Below are positions 1 through 6,620 of a stretch of 34,833 nt of DNA, one piece after another; positions within the stretch are counted from its first letter, which is position 1, and every line of letters starts with the position of its first letter. Under the pieces are notes generated by a model. The model worked only from the letters and a program-made list of their open reading frames with translations, was not told where the DNA came from and did not search any database. The stretch spans positions 1-34,833 of the forward strand of contig JAIXXL010000006.1 of NCBI GenBank assembly GCA_027490755.1, read 5' to 3'. Source of the DNA: Betaproteobacteria bacterium (GTDB lineage Bacteria; Pseudomonadota; Gammaproteobacteria; Burkholderiales; UBA3065). A program made the translations under genes and the position numbers.

Positions 1-100
1 CGCACTGCGCGTCGCCCGCAACTGAGGTTTGTTTTTAGAATCACTGCAAGTTTGTGGGGGAAGGTCGTAGGGTCCACTCCGATGGCCCTATTACCGGATC

Positions 101-133
101 GCCGTCCCGCCTTCGGGTGGGGCGGCTTTTTTT
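101..133 (+). terminator. Host rho-independent terminator
   Basis: An 11-base stem (101-111 with 116-126, including G-T pairs) closes a TTCG tetraloop and is followed by seven T. It would end a rightward host transcript entering from the left; that gene is outside the window. Confidence 0.85.
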
Positions 134-178
134 GCTTTTGCGGCAGGACATTCCGGTGCGCCGCTACCGGTCAAGCTT

Positions 179-187
179 TGCTATAAT
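179..187 (+). promoter_or_regulatory. Promoter of tRNA-Ser (extended -10)
   Basis: TGC directly before a perfect TATAAT (182-187) forms an extended -10 element about 40 bases upstream of the tRNA. No good -35 hexamer is seen at the right distance, as is common for extended -10 promoters. Confidence 0.6.
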
Positions 188-226
188 CGCGGGCTTCGTC
201 CAGGCTGCCCAGCCTGCAACGCATCC

Positions 227-317
227 GGAGAGATGGATGAGTGGTTTAAGTCGCACGCCTGGAAAGCGTGTATAGGTTCATAGCCTATCGGGGGTTCGAA
301 TCCCCCTCTCTCCGCCA
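227..317 (+). tRNA. tRNA-Ser (anticodon GGA)
   Basis: The acceptor stem GGAGAGA (227-233) pairs with TCTCTCC (307-313), followed by discriminator G and an encoded CCA. The anticodon loop CTGGAAA gives GGA, and a long variable arm marks a class II serine tRNA. The last 23 bases are also present at the far end of the prophage, so the 3' end is phage-supplied and the tRNA remains whole after integration. Confidence 0.96.
295..317 (+). repeat. attL: attL core (23-base direct repeat)
   Basis: The repeat starts TTCGAATCCCC and ends TCTCCGCCA, covering the T-arm and acceptor 3' half of the tRNA. It is identical to 34111-34133; the bases just outside differ (G versus A before, A versus G after), which fixes the identity at 23 bases. 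Confidence 0.95.
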
Positions 318-321
318 AGAC

Positions 322-362
322 AAAAAGCCTAAGCCCTTGATTTCAAAGGCTTAGGCTTTTTT
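322..362. terminator. Terminator between tRNA and int
   Basis: A 14-base perfect stem (322-335 with 348-361, core AAGCCTAAGCC) encloses a 12-base loop. A and T runs on the two sides make it usable in both directions. It lies just inside attL and can end both the tRNA transcript and the leftward int operon. Confidence 0.85.
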
Positions 363-406
363 CTTTGGGGTCTGATTTGGGGCCAAATGGGGTGATATTG
401 GCATTG

Positions 407-430
407 AAATGACAGCTTTTTTGCCAGCAT
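407..430 (+). repeat. Candidate integrase arm-type site, left copy
   Basis: AAATGACAGC followed by six T and GCCAGCAT. A near-identical copy lies at 34050-34072 (five T, GCCAACAT) in the same orientation. Both sit between the att core and the nearest phage gene, where integrase arm sites are expected. Confidence 0.55.
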
Positions 431-431
431 T

Positions 432-1610
432 TCAGCCCGCCCTAGCCGCAGTCGTCTCCGCTGAAAACATCGCCACGGCTTTGTTGCCAGCCTCCGGCAG
501 CGCATCCTTGATCCACTTGCCATACACGCGCGCAATCATCGTCCAGTCGCGATGCCCCATCTGCTGCGCGACCCACATCGGCGACTCGCCGGCCGTCAGC
601 ATCATGCTCGCGTACGTGTGCCGCGTCTGATACGGGCGACGGTAGCGCACCTGCGACAGTTTCAGCGCGCGCTTCCATGCCTCGCGGATGACCAGGTCCC
701 CACTCCAGCGTTTTCCCGTCCGTGGATTGGTGAAGATCAGCTCGCCCCCCACAAAGGTGAACGTCTTCTGGTCCTTCAAGGCGGCCAGCGCGGGCGCCAA
801 CAATTTCACCTCGCGCTTGCCCGAGCGGGTTTTCGGCGTCTCGCCTTCGCTCTTGGTTGCAATTGCCGCGCGGGTCAATGCCCGACGCACTTGCACCGTG
901 CCGCGCTGCCAGTCGACGTCGCCCCATTGCAGGGCGACGAGCTCGGACGTGCGCAGCCCGGTCCAGAACGCAAACTGGAACAGGTTCTTTTCCTGGCCTG
1001 AGAGCTTGGCCAGAATCGCCTGCTGCTCGTCCGATGAAAACGGATCGACGTCGTCGTCGCCGGATGGCGCTTCCTTGCGCGTCCATTGCCAGCCATACAG
1101 CGGATTAGTCTCGATTAAATCATCCTGCACTGCGTCGCCGAGCGCTGCGCGCAAGACCGACAAGCGATTTTTGATTGTTTTGTTCGATGTCGTCATCCCC
1201 GCACACCAGTCCTTGATCGCTGCGCGCTTCAAGTCGGACAACAAATACTTGCCCAGTCCCGGCGCCAGGTGGTGAATGATCGTCTTGCGGTAGCCGTCAT
1301 AGGTCGATGCCTTCAGGTGCGCGCGCTGTCGCTCGAGCCACTGGTCCAGATACTTGTCGACGGTCAGCACATCGCCCTGACGTTCGGCAAAAAAGGCCGC
1401 GCGCGGGCTGTCGGGGAAAGTGACGCGATAATTGAAGGTCCCCTTCATGATCGCGTCGAGGATGGCCGCGCGGTGCTGCGCGGCGCGCTTCAAATTCGCA
1501 GGGGTGGGGGCGAGCTTGATGCGTTCGCGGCAGCGCTGCCCACGATAGGTAAAGGTGATTTCGATGGACGTTTCACTGGCGGCTGTGACGCCCGAGCCTT
1601 CTCGACCCAT
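432..1610 (-). CDS. int: Tyrosine recombinase integrase
   Basis: The 392-residue product catalyses integration and excision at the tRNA-Ser site. The N-terminal 60-70 residues (EITFTYRGQRCRERIKL) look like an arm-binding DUF3596-type domain, residues about 85-165 a core-binding SAM-like domain, and the C-terminal half is catalytic. Visible active-site residues are R220 (TGLRTSE), R330-H331 (YQTRHTY; the usual first His of the HxxR box is Tyr), H353 (MGHRDW) and nucleophile Y363 (RVYGKW). The start at 1610 is preferred over a longer reading from 1682 because GAGGGG lies 8 bases upstream. It is the last gene of the leftward operon; its first 121 bases overlap xis in another frame. Confidence 0.96.
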   Translation of the reverse strand: MGREGSGVTAASETSIEITFTYRGQRCRERIKLAPTPANLKRAAQHRAAILDAIMKGTFNYRVTFPDSPRAAFFAERQGDVLTVDKYLDQWLERQRAHLKASTYDGYRKTIIHHLAPGLGKYLLSDLKRAAIKDWCAGMTTSNKTIKNRLSVLRAALGDAVQDDLIETNPLYGWQWTRKEAPSGDDDVDPFSSDEQQAILAKLSGQEKNLFQFAFWTGLRTSELVALQWGDVDWQRGTVQVRRALTRAAIATKSEGETPKTRSGKREVKLLAPALAALKDQKTFTFVGGELIFTNPRTGKRWSGDLVIREAWKRALKLSQVRYRRPYQTRHTYASMMLTAGESPMWVAQQMGHRDWTMIARVYGKWIKDALPEAGNKAVAMFSAETTAARAG

Positions 1611-1768
1611 TGGTAGTACCCCTCGACATCGATGAGGCGCCGACCATCGGGCGCCTTGATCCAGACCTGATTCTCCAGCCACACGCCATCGCGAATCTTG
1701 CTGTTGATCGCGTCGGGCGTGTAGCCGGATTCAGCTGCAAATTTTGGAATGGTCTGGTAGCGTACCAT
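1490..1768 (-). CDS. xis: Excisionase-like DNA-binding protein
   Basis: The 92-residue basic protein has a winged-helix/MerR-like N-terminus (QTIPKFAAESGYTPDAI, then KIRDGVWLENQVWIKAPDG), the pattern of excisionases encoded beside DUF3596-type integrases. It would bend DNA at the att sites and favour excision. The C-terminal 35 residues are rich in Pro, Ser and Ala and are encoded by DNA that also encodes the start of int. The xis-int order matches the integrase family; the function is inferred from family pattern and position. Confidence 0.8.
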   Translation of the reverse strand: MVRYQTIPKFAAESGYTPDAINSKIRDGVWLENQVWIKAPDGRRLIDVEGYYQWVEKARASQPPVKRPSKSPLPIVGSAAANASSSPPPLRI

Positions 1769-1782
1769 GGCGCTTTTGGAGA

Positions 1783-2082
1783 TCAGCTTGCGCCTTCTGT
1801 GGCTTTAGCGATAGCTGCGCTGGCTGCTGCGTACAAATGAGGCTCGACATTGCAGTGAGCCCCATTGCTTACGATAGCTTGCAATACTGCAAGCAAATCA
1901 GGAGCAGCGGCAATCAGCCGGGCGTTGGCCGTTATTTCGCGATATGTTCGGCCAAAGTGCTCTTGTCCCATAGAGGCTGGATTACAGTCACAAATATCAG
2001 CTACTTCATCATCAGGGTGTTCAACCCAACAGCCGACGGCAATCCAATTCCCTTTTGTATGCTCAAATTTACGTTTAGTCAT
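1783..2082 (-). CDS. Small phage protein of unknown function
   Basis: The 99-residue protein contains the segment NARLIAAAPDLLAVLQAI, found in many uncharacterised phage early proteins, and an N-terminal part with GNWIAVG and several Cys and Asp residues (DICDCNP). It lies 14 bases upstream of xis in the leftward operon. No catalytic motif is recognised; a structural or host-modulating role is possible but unsupported. Confidence 0.7.
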   Translation of the reverse strand: MTKRKFEHTKGNWIAVGCWVEHPDDEVADICDCNPASMGQEHFGRTYREITANARLIAAAPDLLAVLQAIVSNGAHCNVEPHLYAAASAAIAKATEGAS

Positions 2083-2112
2083 TTGTGGATTCGCGAAGAT
2101 GTATAAGCAGTT

Positions 2113-2322
2113 TTATTTTTTCTGTACACCTCGCGGTAAGGAATCGATCCAAGCATCGATCTCGCTGGTCTTCCAGGCGATGGTGCGCCCGATTCGGATC
2201 GGCTGAGGGAATTCACCGCACTTCACGCGGCGGTAAATCTCAGTGCGACTCAAAGTCGTCTTAAGGGATACCGCCTGCTGGCGCATCAGCGGATCAAGAA
2301 TTTTTTCGTGCGGAATCTTCAT
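2113..2322 (-). CDS. AlpA-family DNA-binding regulator
   Basis: The 69-residue protein matches the AlpA/excisionase-type helix-turn-helix pattern: LSRTEIYRRVKCGEFPQPI, then IGRTIAWKTSEIDAWI, a short basic winged-helix protein ending soon after the Trp-Ile motif. Members regulate prophage genes or act as excisionases. AGGAAAA precedes the start, and the 59-base AT-rich gap upstream may carry its own promoter. With a separate Xis-like protein nearby, this could be an alternative directionality factor or a regulator of int; the sequence does not decide. Confidence 0.85.
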   Translation of the reverse strand: MKIPHEKILDPLMRQQAVSLKTTLSRTEIYRRVKCGEFPQPIRIGRTIAWKTSEIDAWIDSLPRGVQKK

Positions 2323-2381
2323 TGAATTTTCCTAATTAAAAAAGGTATTTTTTGCTCGTGTTTTACAAGCGCTAATTTGCG

Positions 2382-2831
2382 TTAATCGGCTTTTATTACT
2401 CGAGATGGAAGAGTAGCCATCGTTGGGCGTGATGCGTCTTCAAATAACCGGTTCGGCAACGCATCGAGGAACTGCACGAGATTAGTCGTCTGATCACGCG
2501 ACAGCAGCAGGCGCTTGCCGCCTACTTCGATCTGCAGCTCGCCGGTGGTAAAGACGCCGACCTTCATCTTCGGGCTGCAATCATCGTGAGCCTTCTTCGT
2601 GCGCGTCGACTGGCCAAAGTTTGGGGCCGCCAAGCAGTCACGACCGCTGGCGCTCAGCAGGTAGGTAAATGGCTTGATACCGACCTGATTAACCAGTCCG
2701 TCCTCGGCCAGCTCCCGCACGATCTTGTGAATGTTTTGCTCGACCGTGCCAAGTTTGGCGGCAATCTCGGTAGTTTTCAGCGCTACCGTCGTCTCCGCCA
2801 GCGCCTGCAGAATCTGATCGCGTCGGTTCAT
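2382..2831 (-). CDS. Winged-helix DNA-binding phage protein
   Basis: The 149-residue product begins with a clear winged helix-turn-helix (residues about 1-65: RRDQILQAL, KTTEIAAKLGTVEQNIHKIV, ELAEDGLV), as in MarR-like or replication-associated regulators. The C-terminal part (GELQIEVGGKRLLLSRDQTT) appears beta-rich and could bind a ligand or partner. It sits mid-operon, so it may regulate the operon, but no target site was identified. Confidence 0.75.
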   Translation of the reverse strand: MNRRDQILQALAETTVALKTTEIAAKLGTVEQNIHKIVRELAEDGLVNQVGIKPFTYLLSASGRDCLAAPNFGQSTRTKKAHDDCSPKMKVGVFTTGELQIEVGGKRLLLSRDQTTNLVQFLDALPNRLFEDASRPTMATLPSRVIKAD

Positions 2832-2845
2832 TTCCCCGTTCCCCT

Positions 2846-3343
2846 TTACTCTGTGCTCATCTCGTACACCACGCCGCGCTCGATGCGCACGTGCACTTCA
2901 ATCAATGCGGCGCGCAGCTGCGCCTTGCTGGCCACGGCGATCTGCTGGTCGTGCAGTCCCAATGCCGCACGGATGGCCAGCAGTGCATCGCCATCGAAGC
3001 GCCATATGCCCTTGTGCTGCGCGCGTACCTTCGCGCTGAATGCACCATCGAGCGCGGCAATGAAGTCGGGCTCGTACTCGGTGCCCACACCCTGTTCGGC
3101 CAGCACCAGTGCCACGTTCAGCGCACAGGTGACGACCGACCATTCCTCTTCGCCGCTGGTGCCGCGCGCCATCGCATCGAGCGCCAGCCAGTAGGCGGCG
3201 GCCAGATCCGTCACCTGGCCACCGGCCAGTGGCTGCTGGTCTTCGGTGCGAACGATCGCCGCCAAAAGCGCTCCCAGTCCGGCGTCAGGTGCCAGAGGTC
3301 GTGGTCGGTAGCGCTTGCCGCGCGCTTTTCGACTGATCGGCAT
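2846..3343 (-). CDS. Hypothetical phage protein
   Basis: The likely start (MPISRKARGKRYRPRPL) is two bases after the stop of the upstream gene, giving 165 residues; a start at 3394 is possible but would overlap that gene. After a very basic first 15 residues the protein is helical and Ala-rich, with no motif I recognise. Such proteins are common in the early operons of Burkholderiales prophages. The basic tail suggests nucleic-acid contact, which is inference only. Confidence 0.7.
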   Translation of the reverse strand: MPISRKARGKRYRPRPLAPDAGLGALLAAIVRTEDQQPLAGGQVTDLAAAYWLALDAMARGTSGEEEWSVVTCALNVALVLAEQGVGTEYEPDFIAALDGAFSAKVRAQHKGIWRFDGDALLAIRAALGLHDQQIAVASKAQLRAALIEVHVRIERGVVYEMSTE

Positions 3344-3345
3344 CG

Positions 3346-3555
3346 TCAGGCCCGGGCTGGCTGCAACTGCAGTTGCTGCAGCGGCACTTTCCACGGCATG
3401 CCGGCCATGCCGTGGTCGATCTCGATGACGGCAAACGGCTGACCATTGCCGACGTCGCGCGTGATGGTCAGCACCGTGCCGGTTTGCGGACCGAACTCGC
3501 TGTCGAATTCGACGCGCGCCCCCGGATCAATCGTCGTCATGGCGGCCGGCTTCAT
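3346..3555 (-). CDS. Small phage protein, probable beta-barrel fold
   Basis: The 69-residue protein has alternating hydrophobic stretches (ARVEFDSEFGPQTGTVLTI, FAVIEIDH) resembling a small SH3-like or OB-like barrel. Its start shares an ATGA overlap with the stop of the upstream DUF2303-like gene, which supports translation from 3555 by coupling. A second Met at 3540 is possible. The function is unknown. Confidence 0.7.
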   Translation of the reverse strand: MKPAAMTTIDPGARVEFDSEFGPQTGTVLTITRDVGNGQPFAVIEIDHGMAGMPWKVPLQQLQLQPARA

Positions 3556-4379
3556 GGCTTCCCCATCAGCACCGGCACGCCGGACTCGCTGGCTTTGGTG
3601 ATGTAGGCAGCAAAGGCGTCCTCGATGGCGTTCTCGGGCCTGTCGAGCTCGTACCAGAACTTGAGCTTGCCGCCGCCCAGGCGGTACTTCAGACGCGCCT
3701 TGAGCTTGTAGCCGTCGCCGTTCTTGAAAATGCGCACGCCGATGCAGAATTCGCGCGGGATCTCGATGCTGCCGGCACCGGCGCGCGCGTCGATTGTCTC
3801 GGAGTAGAGGATCTGCACTTGGCCATTGTCGAGACGCCGGCTGCTATTGAAAGCGACCTCCGTCTTGGCCTGTAGCGTGAGCGCAATCGCGAGTAGCTCT
3901 TCCCCGGTCGGCGCGCATACATCGGCGATGTTGTCTTCCAAGAAGACAGCAAACTCCTCCTGTTCTTTGACCTTCTTGTCGTTGGCCACCCAGGCGGAAA
4001 ACTCGCGGCTGAGTTCAGCGTGGTAGACGGCGCGGAAGTCGCGCCAGCCCGGGTGGTCACCCGAGCCAAAATCGTGATCATTGAGCACGGCCGTCAGACG
4101 GCGCGATTCCGGGTCGGCATAGATGTACGAGTGGCCTTCGGTGGCCTGATCGGTGACGTACTGGTTGAAGCTGTCGATGCTCGACAACTGCACCTGACCG
4201 CGCTTGCGGCGCGGGCAATGATCCGCAGCCTCGACCTTGTCGGTGATGTCAATGTGCTTGAATTCGGGCGGCACCAACAGGTGAACCGAGGCGCCGACTT
4301 TCTTGACCTCGAGCGCGGCGGTGGCCAGTTCCCGGATCTGCTCGACCTGGCTGATCTGGTCGGAGTAATTGCTGTTCAT
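3552..4379 (-). CDS. DUF2303 (YfdQ-like) phage protein
   Basis: The 275-residue product matches the DUF2303 pattern: an N-terminal helix, VHLLVPPEFKHIDIT, the basic segment CPRRKRG, SIDSFNQYV, and a long beta-rich C-terminal half. The family is found in the early regions of many proteobacterial phages and its biochemical role is unknown. The start at 4379 has an ATGA overlap with the preceding gene; the longer reading to 4736 runs through that gene in another frame and is rejected. The conserved pairing with the upstream 113-residue protein suggests a shared function. Confidence 0.85.
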   Translation of the reverse strand: MNSNYSDQISQVEQIRELATAALEVKKVGASVHLLVPPEFKHIDITDKVEAADHCPRRKRGQVQLSSIDSFNQYVTDQATEGHSYIYADPESRRLTAVLNDHDFGSGDHPGWRDFRAVYHAELSREFSAWVANDKKVKEQEEFAVFLEDNIADVCAPTGEELLAIALTLQAKTEVAFNSSRRLDNGQVQILYSETIDARAGAGSIEIPREFCIGVRIFKNGDGYKLKARLKYRLGGGKLKFWYELDRPENAIEDAFAAYITKASESGVPVLMGKP

Positions 4380-4717
4380 TTCGTGGCTTCCTTGAATTGA
4401 GTGGGTTGTGTGGCCGGGACTTCGCGCAGCTCGAGCGACTGCTGCTTCGGGTGGTTGCGCGTCAGATCGTTGTCGTCGGTCAGCCAGAAGAAGTCCTCGC
4501 CGCGTTCCGGCTGCGGCAGGTCGACGCTGATGTGGTCGGCAATGACGACCTTGTCGACGTCGCCGCGCGAGGCCGGCTTGATCTTCAGGGTCAGCTTCAG
4601 GCTGCCGCCCTTGTGCGTCTCCCTGACCTTGGTGATCAGATGGTCGAGTTGCTCGGACAGCTCGGCATGCGCTCGTCCGTCGCGCAGGTCCTGCAAAAAA
4701 ACTGAAAATGCCTTCAT
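4376..4717 (-). CDS. Conserved phage protein paired with DUF2303
   Basis: The 113-residue protein has two parts: an N-terminal helical region (LSEQLDHLITKVRETH) and a segment with GSLKLTLKIKP, VDLPQPERGEDFFWLTDD and LTRNHPKQ. The latter pattern is typical of small phage proteins next to DUF2303 genes. A strong AGGAGG lies about 5 bases before the start. Function unknown. Confidence 0.8.
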   Translation of the reverse strand: MKAFSVFLQDLRDGRAHAELSEQLDHLITKVRETHKGGSLKLTLKIKPASRGDVDKVVIADHISVDLPQPERGEDFFWLTDDNDLTRNHPKQQSLELREVPATQPTQFKEATK

Positions 4718-4725
4718 GGGCCTCC

Positions 4726-4917
4726 TTAGTCGGCATCTGCCGCTTGCAGCTTTTTGAGATCCGCCTGCGCGCGGCGCTGCATGTGCCGGCGCGCGACGTT
4801 GTGAAGAATCAGCGATAGTGGCCGCGAGGCCAGCAGCTGCTCAAGCGGCACGTCCGTGCGCAATAGCCGGTGCGCGACCTCGAGCGCGGCGCGATCCGGT
4901 TCAATGCGCGGCCGCAT
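4726..4917 (-). CDS. Small basic phage protein
   Basis: Starting at 4917 (MRPRIEPDRAALEVAHR) gives 63 residues, helical and basic, with the repeated pattern HNVARRHMQRRAQADLKKL. GAGGA lies 5 bases before this start. An open frame extends back to 5061 but lies inside the upstream gene and looks non-protein-like (Cys, Arg and Ser-rich), so it was trimmed. The gene overlaps its upstream neighbour by 17 bases. Function unknown. Confidence 0.65.
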   Translation of the reverse strand: MRPRIEPDRAALEVAHRLLRTDVPLEQLLASRPLSLILHNVARRHMQRRAQADLKKLQAADAD

Positions 4918-5140
4918 GAGGTTCCTCATCGATCGGCCAGTGCGCCACGATCGCCTGCACGGTGGGCAGCAAGCGCTGCTGCACGCACGGGTCGCACTGG
5001 CAGTCGCCGACCAGGCGCAGCGATTTCGGTCCCAGCCTCGGTGCCAGGCCGCGCGCGGCAATGTAGGCGTGGCCTTTCAGACCCGCGAACGGGTCTGGCA
5101 GCGTGCAGCGCACGCGGACCGTCAGGATCAGATCATCCAT
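4901..5140 (-). CDS. Small phage protein with paired cysteines
   Basis: The 79-residue protein contains CQCDPC (residues about 49-54), suggesting a metal site or disulphide, after a beta-like N-terminus (DDLILTVRVRCTLPDP). It overlaps the stop of the preceding gene by 13 bases. Three Cys lie within six residues plus one at about position 12, which could form a zinc knuckle. No family is recognised. Confidence 0.65.
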   Translation of the reverse strand: MDDLILTVRVRCTLPDPFAGLKGHAYIAARGLAPRLGPKSLRLVGDCQCDPCVQQRLLPTVQAIVAHWPIDEEPHAAAH

Positions 5141-5322
5141 TCGATCACCTCCGGCACGAGCAAGGCGGCCGCCAACACCAGTGCGATCGTCGCGCCCTGG
5201 TGATGCGCGATCCAGTCATCGTCAGCCGTCAGGAAGGCGGCCAGCCGCCCTGGCGCACGTGTGGGCGCACCGGCGGCCCCGGCATGGTTCATCGGTATAT
5301 TGGCTGTACTGATCATGGGCAT
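5128..5322 (-). CDS. Small protein with C-terminal hydrophobic helix
   Basis: The likely product is 64 residues from MPMISTAN. The last 25 residues (GATIALVLAAALLVPEVIEW) form a single membrane-spanning or membrane-associated helix. The frame is open back to 5562, but that part is antisense to the 59-residue gene at 5350-5529, so the start is placed at 5322; 5292 is an alternative. GAAAG about 8 bases upstream is a weak ribosome site. It might be an inner-membrane peptide acting on the host; function unknown. Confidence 0.5.
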   Translation of the reverse strand: MPMISTANIPMNHAGAAGAPTRAPGRLAAFLTADDDWIAHHQGATIALVLAAALLVPEVIEWMI

Positions 5323-5349
5323 GGTCAGACTTTCAAATAGGAGAACAAC

Positions 5350-5529
5350 ATGGCTGAATCGAACGGAACACGCGCGCACAATCAGGCGATTGACGCTTCC
5401 ACGGATTACCTGAGGAACGCCGTGCGAGTGATCGACGAAGTGTTTGGAAAGGGGCATGCAAAGGCCCATCCCGAACTGGTAATCGCCTTCATGCAGACGT
5501 GCGCGACGGAGTATCCGCACCTGCTCTGA
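5350..5529 (+). CDS. Small acidic phage protein, opposite strand
   Basis: The 59-residue frame starts with ATG 6 bases after AGGAGA and reads as a plausible helical protein (NQAIDASTDYLRNAVRVID, AKAHPELVIAFMQTCATEY). It resembles small proteins I know from other proteobacterial prophages, where the AKAHPELV...AFMQ segment recurs. It is the only rightward gene inside the leftward operon. Its last 41 bases overlap the 3' end of the next leftward gene tail to tail. No convincing promoter was seen. Confidence 0.65.
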   Translation: MAESNGTRAHNQAIDASTDYLRNAVRVIDEVFGKGHAKAHPELVIAFMQTCATEYPHLL

Positions 5530-5719
5530 TGAAAAAGGCGCCAGCGGGACCGCATTTACCACCGGTGTCTCGCATGGTCCGACAGTAGTTGAGGTATTCG
5601 CCTGTCACGAGATCCAAGCTCTCGATGACAGGCGCGGCACATTCGTAAAACTTGCCGCGCGGGCCGAGGAAATGCGCACAGTCTCTGCAGAATTTCGGCT
5701 CGGTGGTGGATTGGGTCAT
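5489..5719 (-). CDS. Small cysteine-rich (probable zinc) protein
   Basis: The product from MTQSTTEP is 76 residues, with AGGAAA 7 bases before the start. Cysteines are arranged FCRDCAHF, FYECAAP, YCRTMRD and KCGPAG, a typical small zinc-binding phage protein. An open extension to 5857 looks non-coding and runs through the operator region, so it was dropped. This is the first gene of the leftward operon, about 100 bases downstream of the candidate PL. Confidence 0.75.
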   Translation of the reverse strand: MTQSTTEPKFCRDCAHFLGPRGKFYECAAPVIESLDLVTGEYLNYCRTMRDTGGKCGPAGAFFIRAGADTPSRTSA

Positions 5720-5824
5720 TGCAATTTCCTGATGGTTGTTTTCTCGACGCGCCGGTTGGCTGCCCCGTCTTCCCTGTCGGCCGCGTATGCGGGGCGTCTC
5801 GTACGGGAGAGGTGTCGATGATTT

Positions 5825-5853
5825 ATCGTAGCACCATGCTACATCTAATGCAA
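5825..5853 (-). promoter_or_regulatory. Candidate leftward early promoter PL
   Basis: On the minus strand, TTGCAT (5848-5853) and TACGAT (5825-5830) are separated by 17 bases. The best operator palindrome (5828-5842) lies in the spacer and -10. Hexamers are only moderate matches to sigma-70, so position and operator overlap carry most of the weight. Confidence 0.5.
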
Positions 5854-5887
5854 GCACGAAGCTACTTTAAAGATAGCTTCAAGGTAT
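5828..5887. promoter_or_regulatory. Left operator cluster OL
   Basis: Site 1 (5828-5842) is GTAGC-ACCAT-GCTAC, a perfect match to the 5-5-5 palindrome also seen upstream of cro. Site 2 (5851-5865) is CAAGC-ACGAA-GCTAC and a weaker site 3 (5873-5887) is ATAGC-TTCAA-GGTAT. Centres are spaced 23 and 22 bases. The cluster overlaps candidate PL, consistent with repression of the leftward operon by the phage repressor or Cro. Confidence 0.65.
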
Positions 5888-5979
5888 TTCTGTGCGAAAA
5901 ATCCTCCTTTACGGGGGCAGGGGAGATTTTCGGGAGCGACGGGGCTGGTAGCAGGATCAGGCGCCATGATGGACGCGGG

Positions 5980-6007
5980 TTGACTTTTGTATTCGTTCGA
6001 ATACAAT
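5980..6007 (+). promoter_or_regulatory. Promoter and operator of the toxin-antitoxin operon
   Basis: TTGACT (5980-5985), a 16-base spacer and TACAAT (6002-6007) form a strong sigma-70 promoter. A perfect inverted repeat, TTGTATTCG-TT-CGAATACAA (5987-6006), fills the spacer and most of the -10. It is a natural autoregulatory operator for the antitoxin or toxin-antitoxin complex. The expected transcription start is almost at the toxin ATG (6015). Confidence 0.8.
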
Positions 6008-6014
6008 CAAGATC

Positions 6015-6311
6015 ATGTATACGATCAAACCGCTGCCGGAATTTTCGAATTGGCTTGCAGGTCTGAAAGATCCGCTTACCCGGGCGCGGTTGATTCGACG
6101 GCTGGAAAAGGTCGGACGCGGTTTGATGGGTGACATCGAGCCAGTCGGCGAAGGCGTCAGCGAAATGCGGGAGCACTTTGGGGCCGGCTGGCGCATGTAC
6201 TACATCGAGCGCAATGGTGCGCTGATTGTGCTGCTTGGCGGCGGCAACAAGGCCACCCAGCCGGCAGACATTGCGAAGGCGATCGCCCTCGCAAGGACGA
6301 TTGAGGAGTAA
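6015..6311 (+). CDS. RelE/HigB-type toxin (addiction module killer)
   Basis: The 98-residue protein fits the killer-protein family of RelE/ParE-fold toxins: a short helical start (IKPLPEFSNWLAGL), basic helices (RARLIRRLEKVGRG), then the hallmark SEMREHFGAGWRMYYIE and LIVLLGGGNKATQ. Members are mostly ribosome-associated mRNA interferases. Gene order is toxin first, as in higBA, with the antitoxin directly downstream. No ribosome site precedes the ATG, and the promoter implies a leaderless or nearly leaderless message. Confidence 0.92.
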   Translation: MYTIKPLPEFSNWLAGLKDPLTRARLIRRLEKVGRGLMGDIEPVGEGVSEMREHFGAGWRMYYIERNGALIVLLGGGNKATQPADIAKAIALARTIEE

Positions 6312-6314
6312 GTG

Positions 6315-6620
6315 ATGAGCAAAAAAATTCGCGTGGCGGATCTGCCGGATTTCGACCCGGCTGAGCATCTAAAGGACGATGCCGACATTGCAGCCTATCT
6401 GTCCGCGGTCATCGAAGAAGGGGATGCGGGTGAGTTGGCGCATGCGCTGGGCGTGGCCGCCCGCGCCCGTGGCATGTCGCAGATTGCCGAGGAAACCGGC
6501 CTCGGCCGCGAGGCGCTGTACAAGGCGCTGCGTGCGGACGCTCAGCCTCGCTTCGATACCATCTCGCGGGTCTGCAAGGCGCTGGGAGTCAAACTGGTCG
6601 CCCAGCCGCTACAAGCATGA
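6315..6620 (+). CDS. HTH antitoxin of the HigBA-type module
   Basis: The 101-residue product carries an acidic N-terminal half (ADLPDFDPAEHLKDDADIAAY) and a C-terminal helix-turn-helix (GLGREALYKALR, then TISRVCKALGVKL), the antidote pattern of this family. It neutralises the toxin and represses the operon. ATG at 6315 is favoured over a GTG three bases earlier because GAGGAG lies 6 bases upstream. The much better ribosome site than the toxin's fits the need for excess antitoxin. Confidence 0.92.
   Translation: MSKKIRVADLPDFDPAEHLKDDADIAAYLSAVIEEGDAGELAHALGVAARARGMSQIAEETGLGREALYKALRADAQPRFDTISRVCKALGVKLVAQPLQA

Noticed and set aside
5862..6368. 168-codon open frame on the minus strand
   Set aside because: Antisense to the well-supported HigB-type toxin gene and crosses its promoter and operator.
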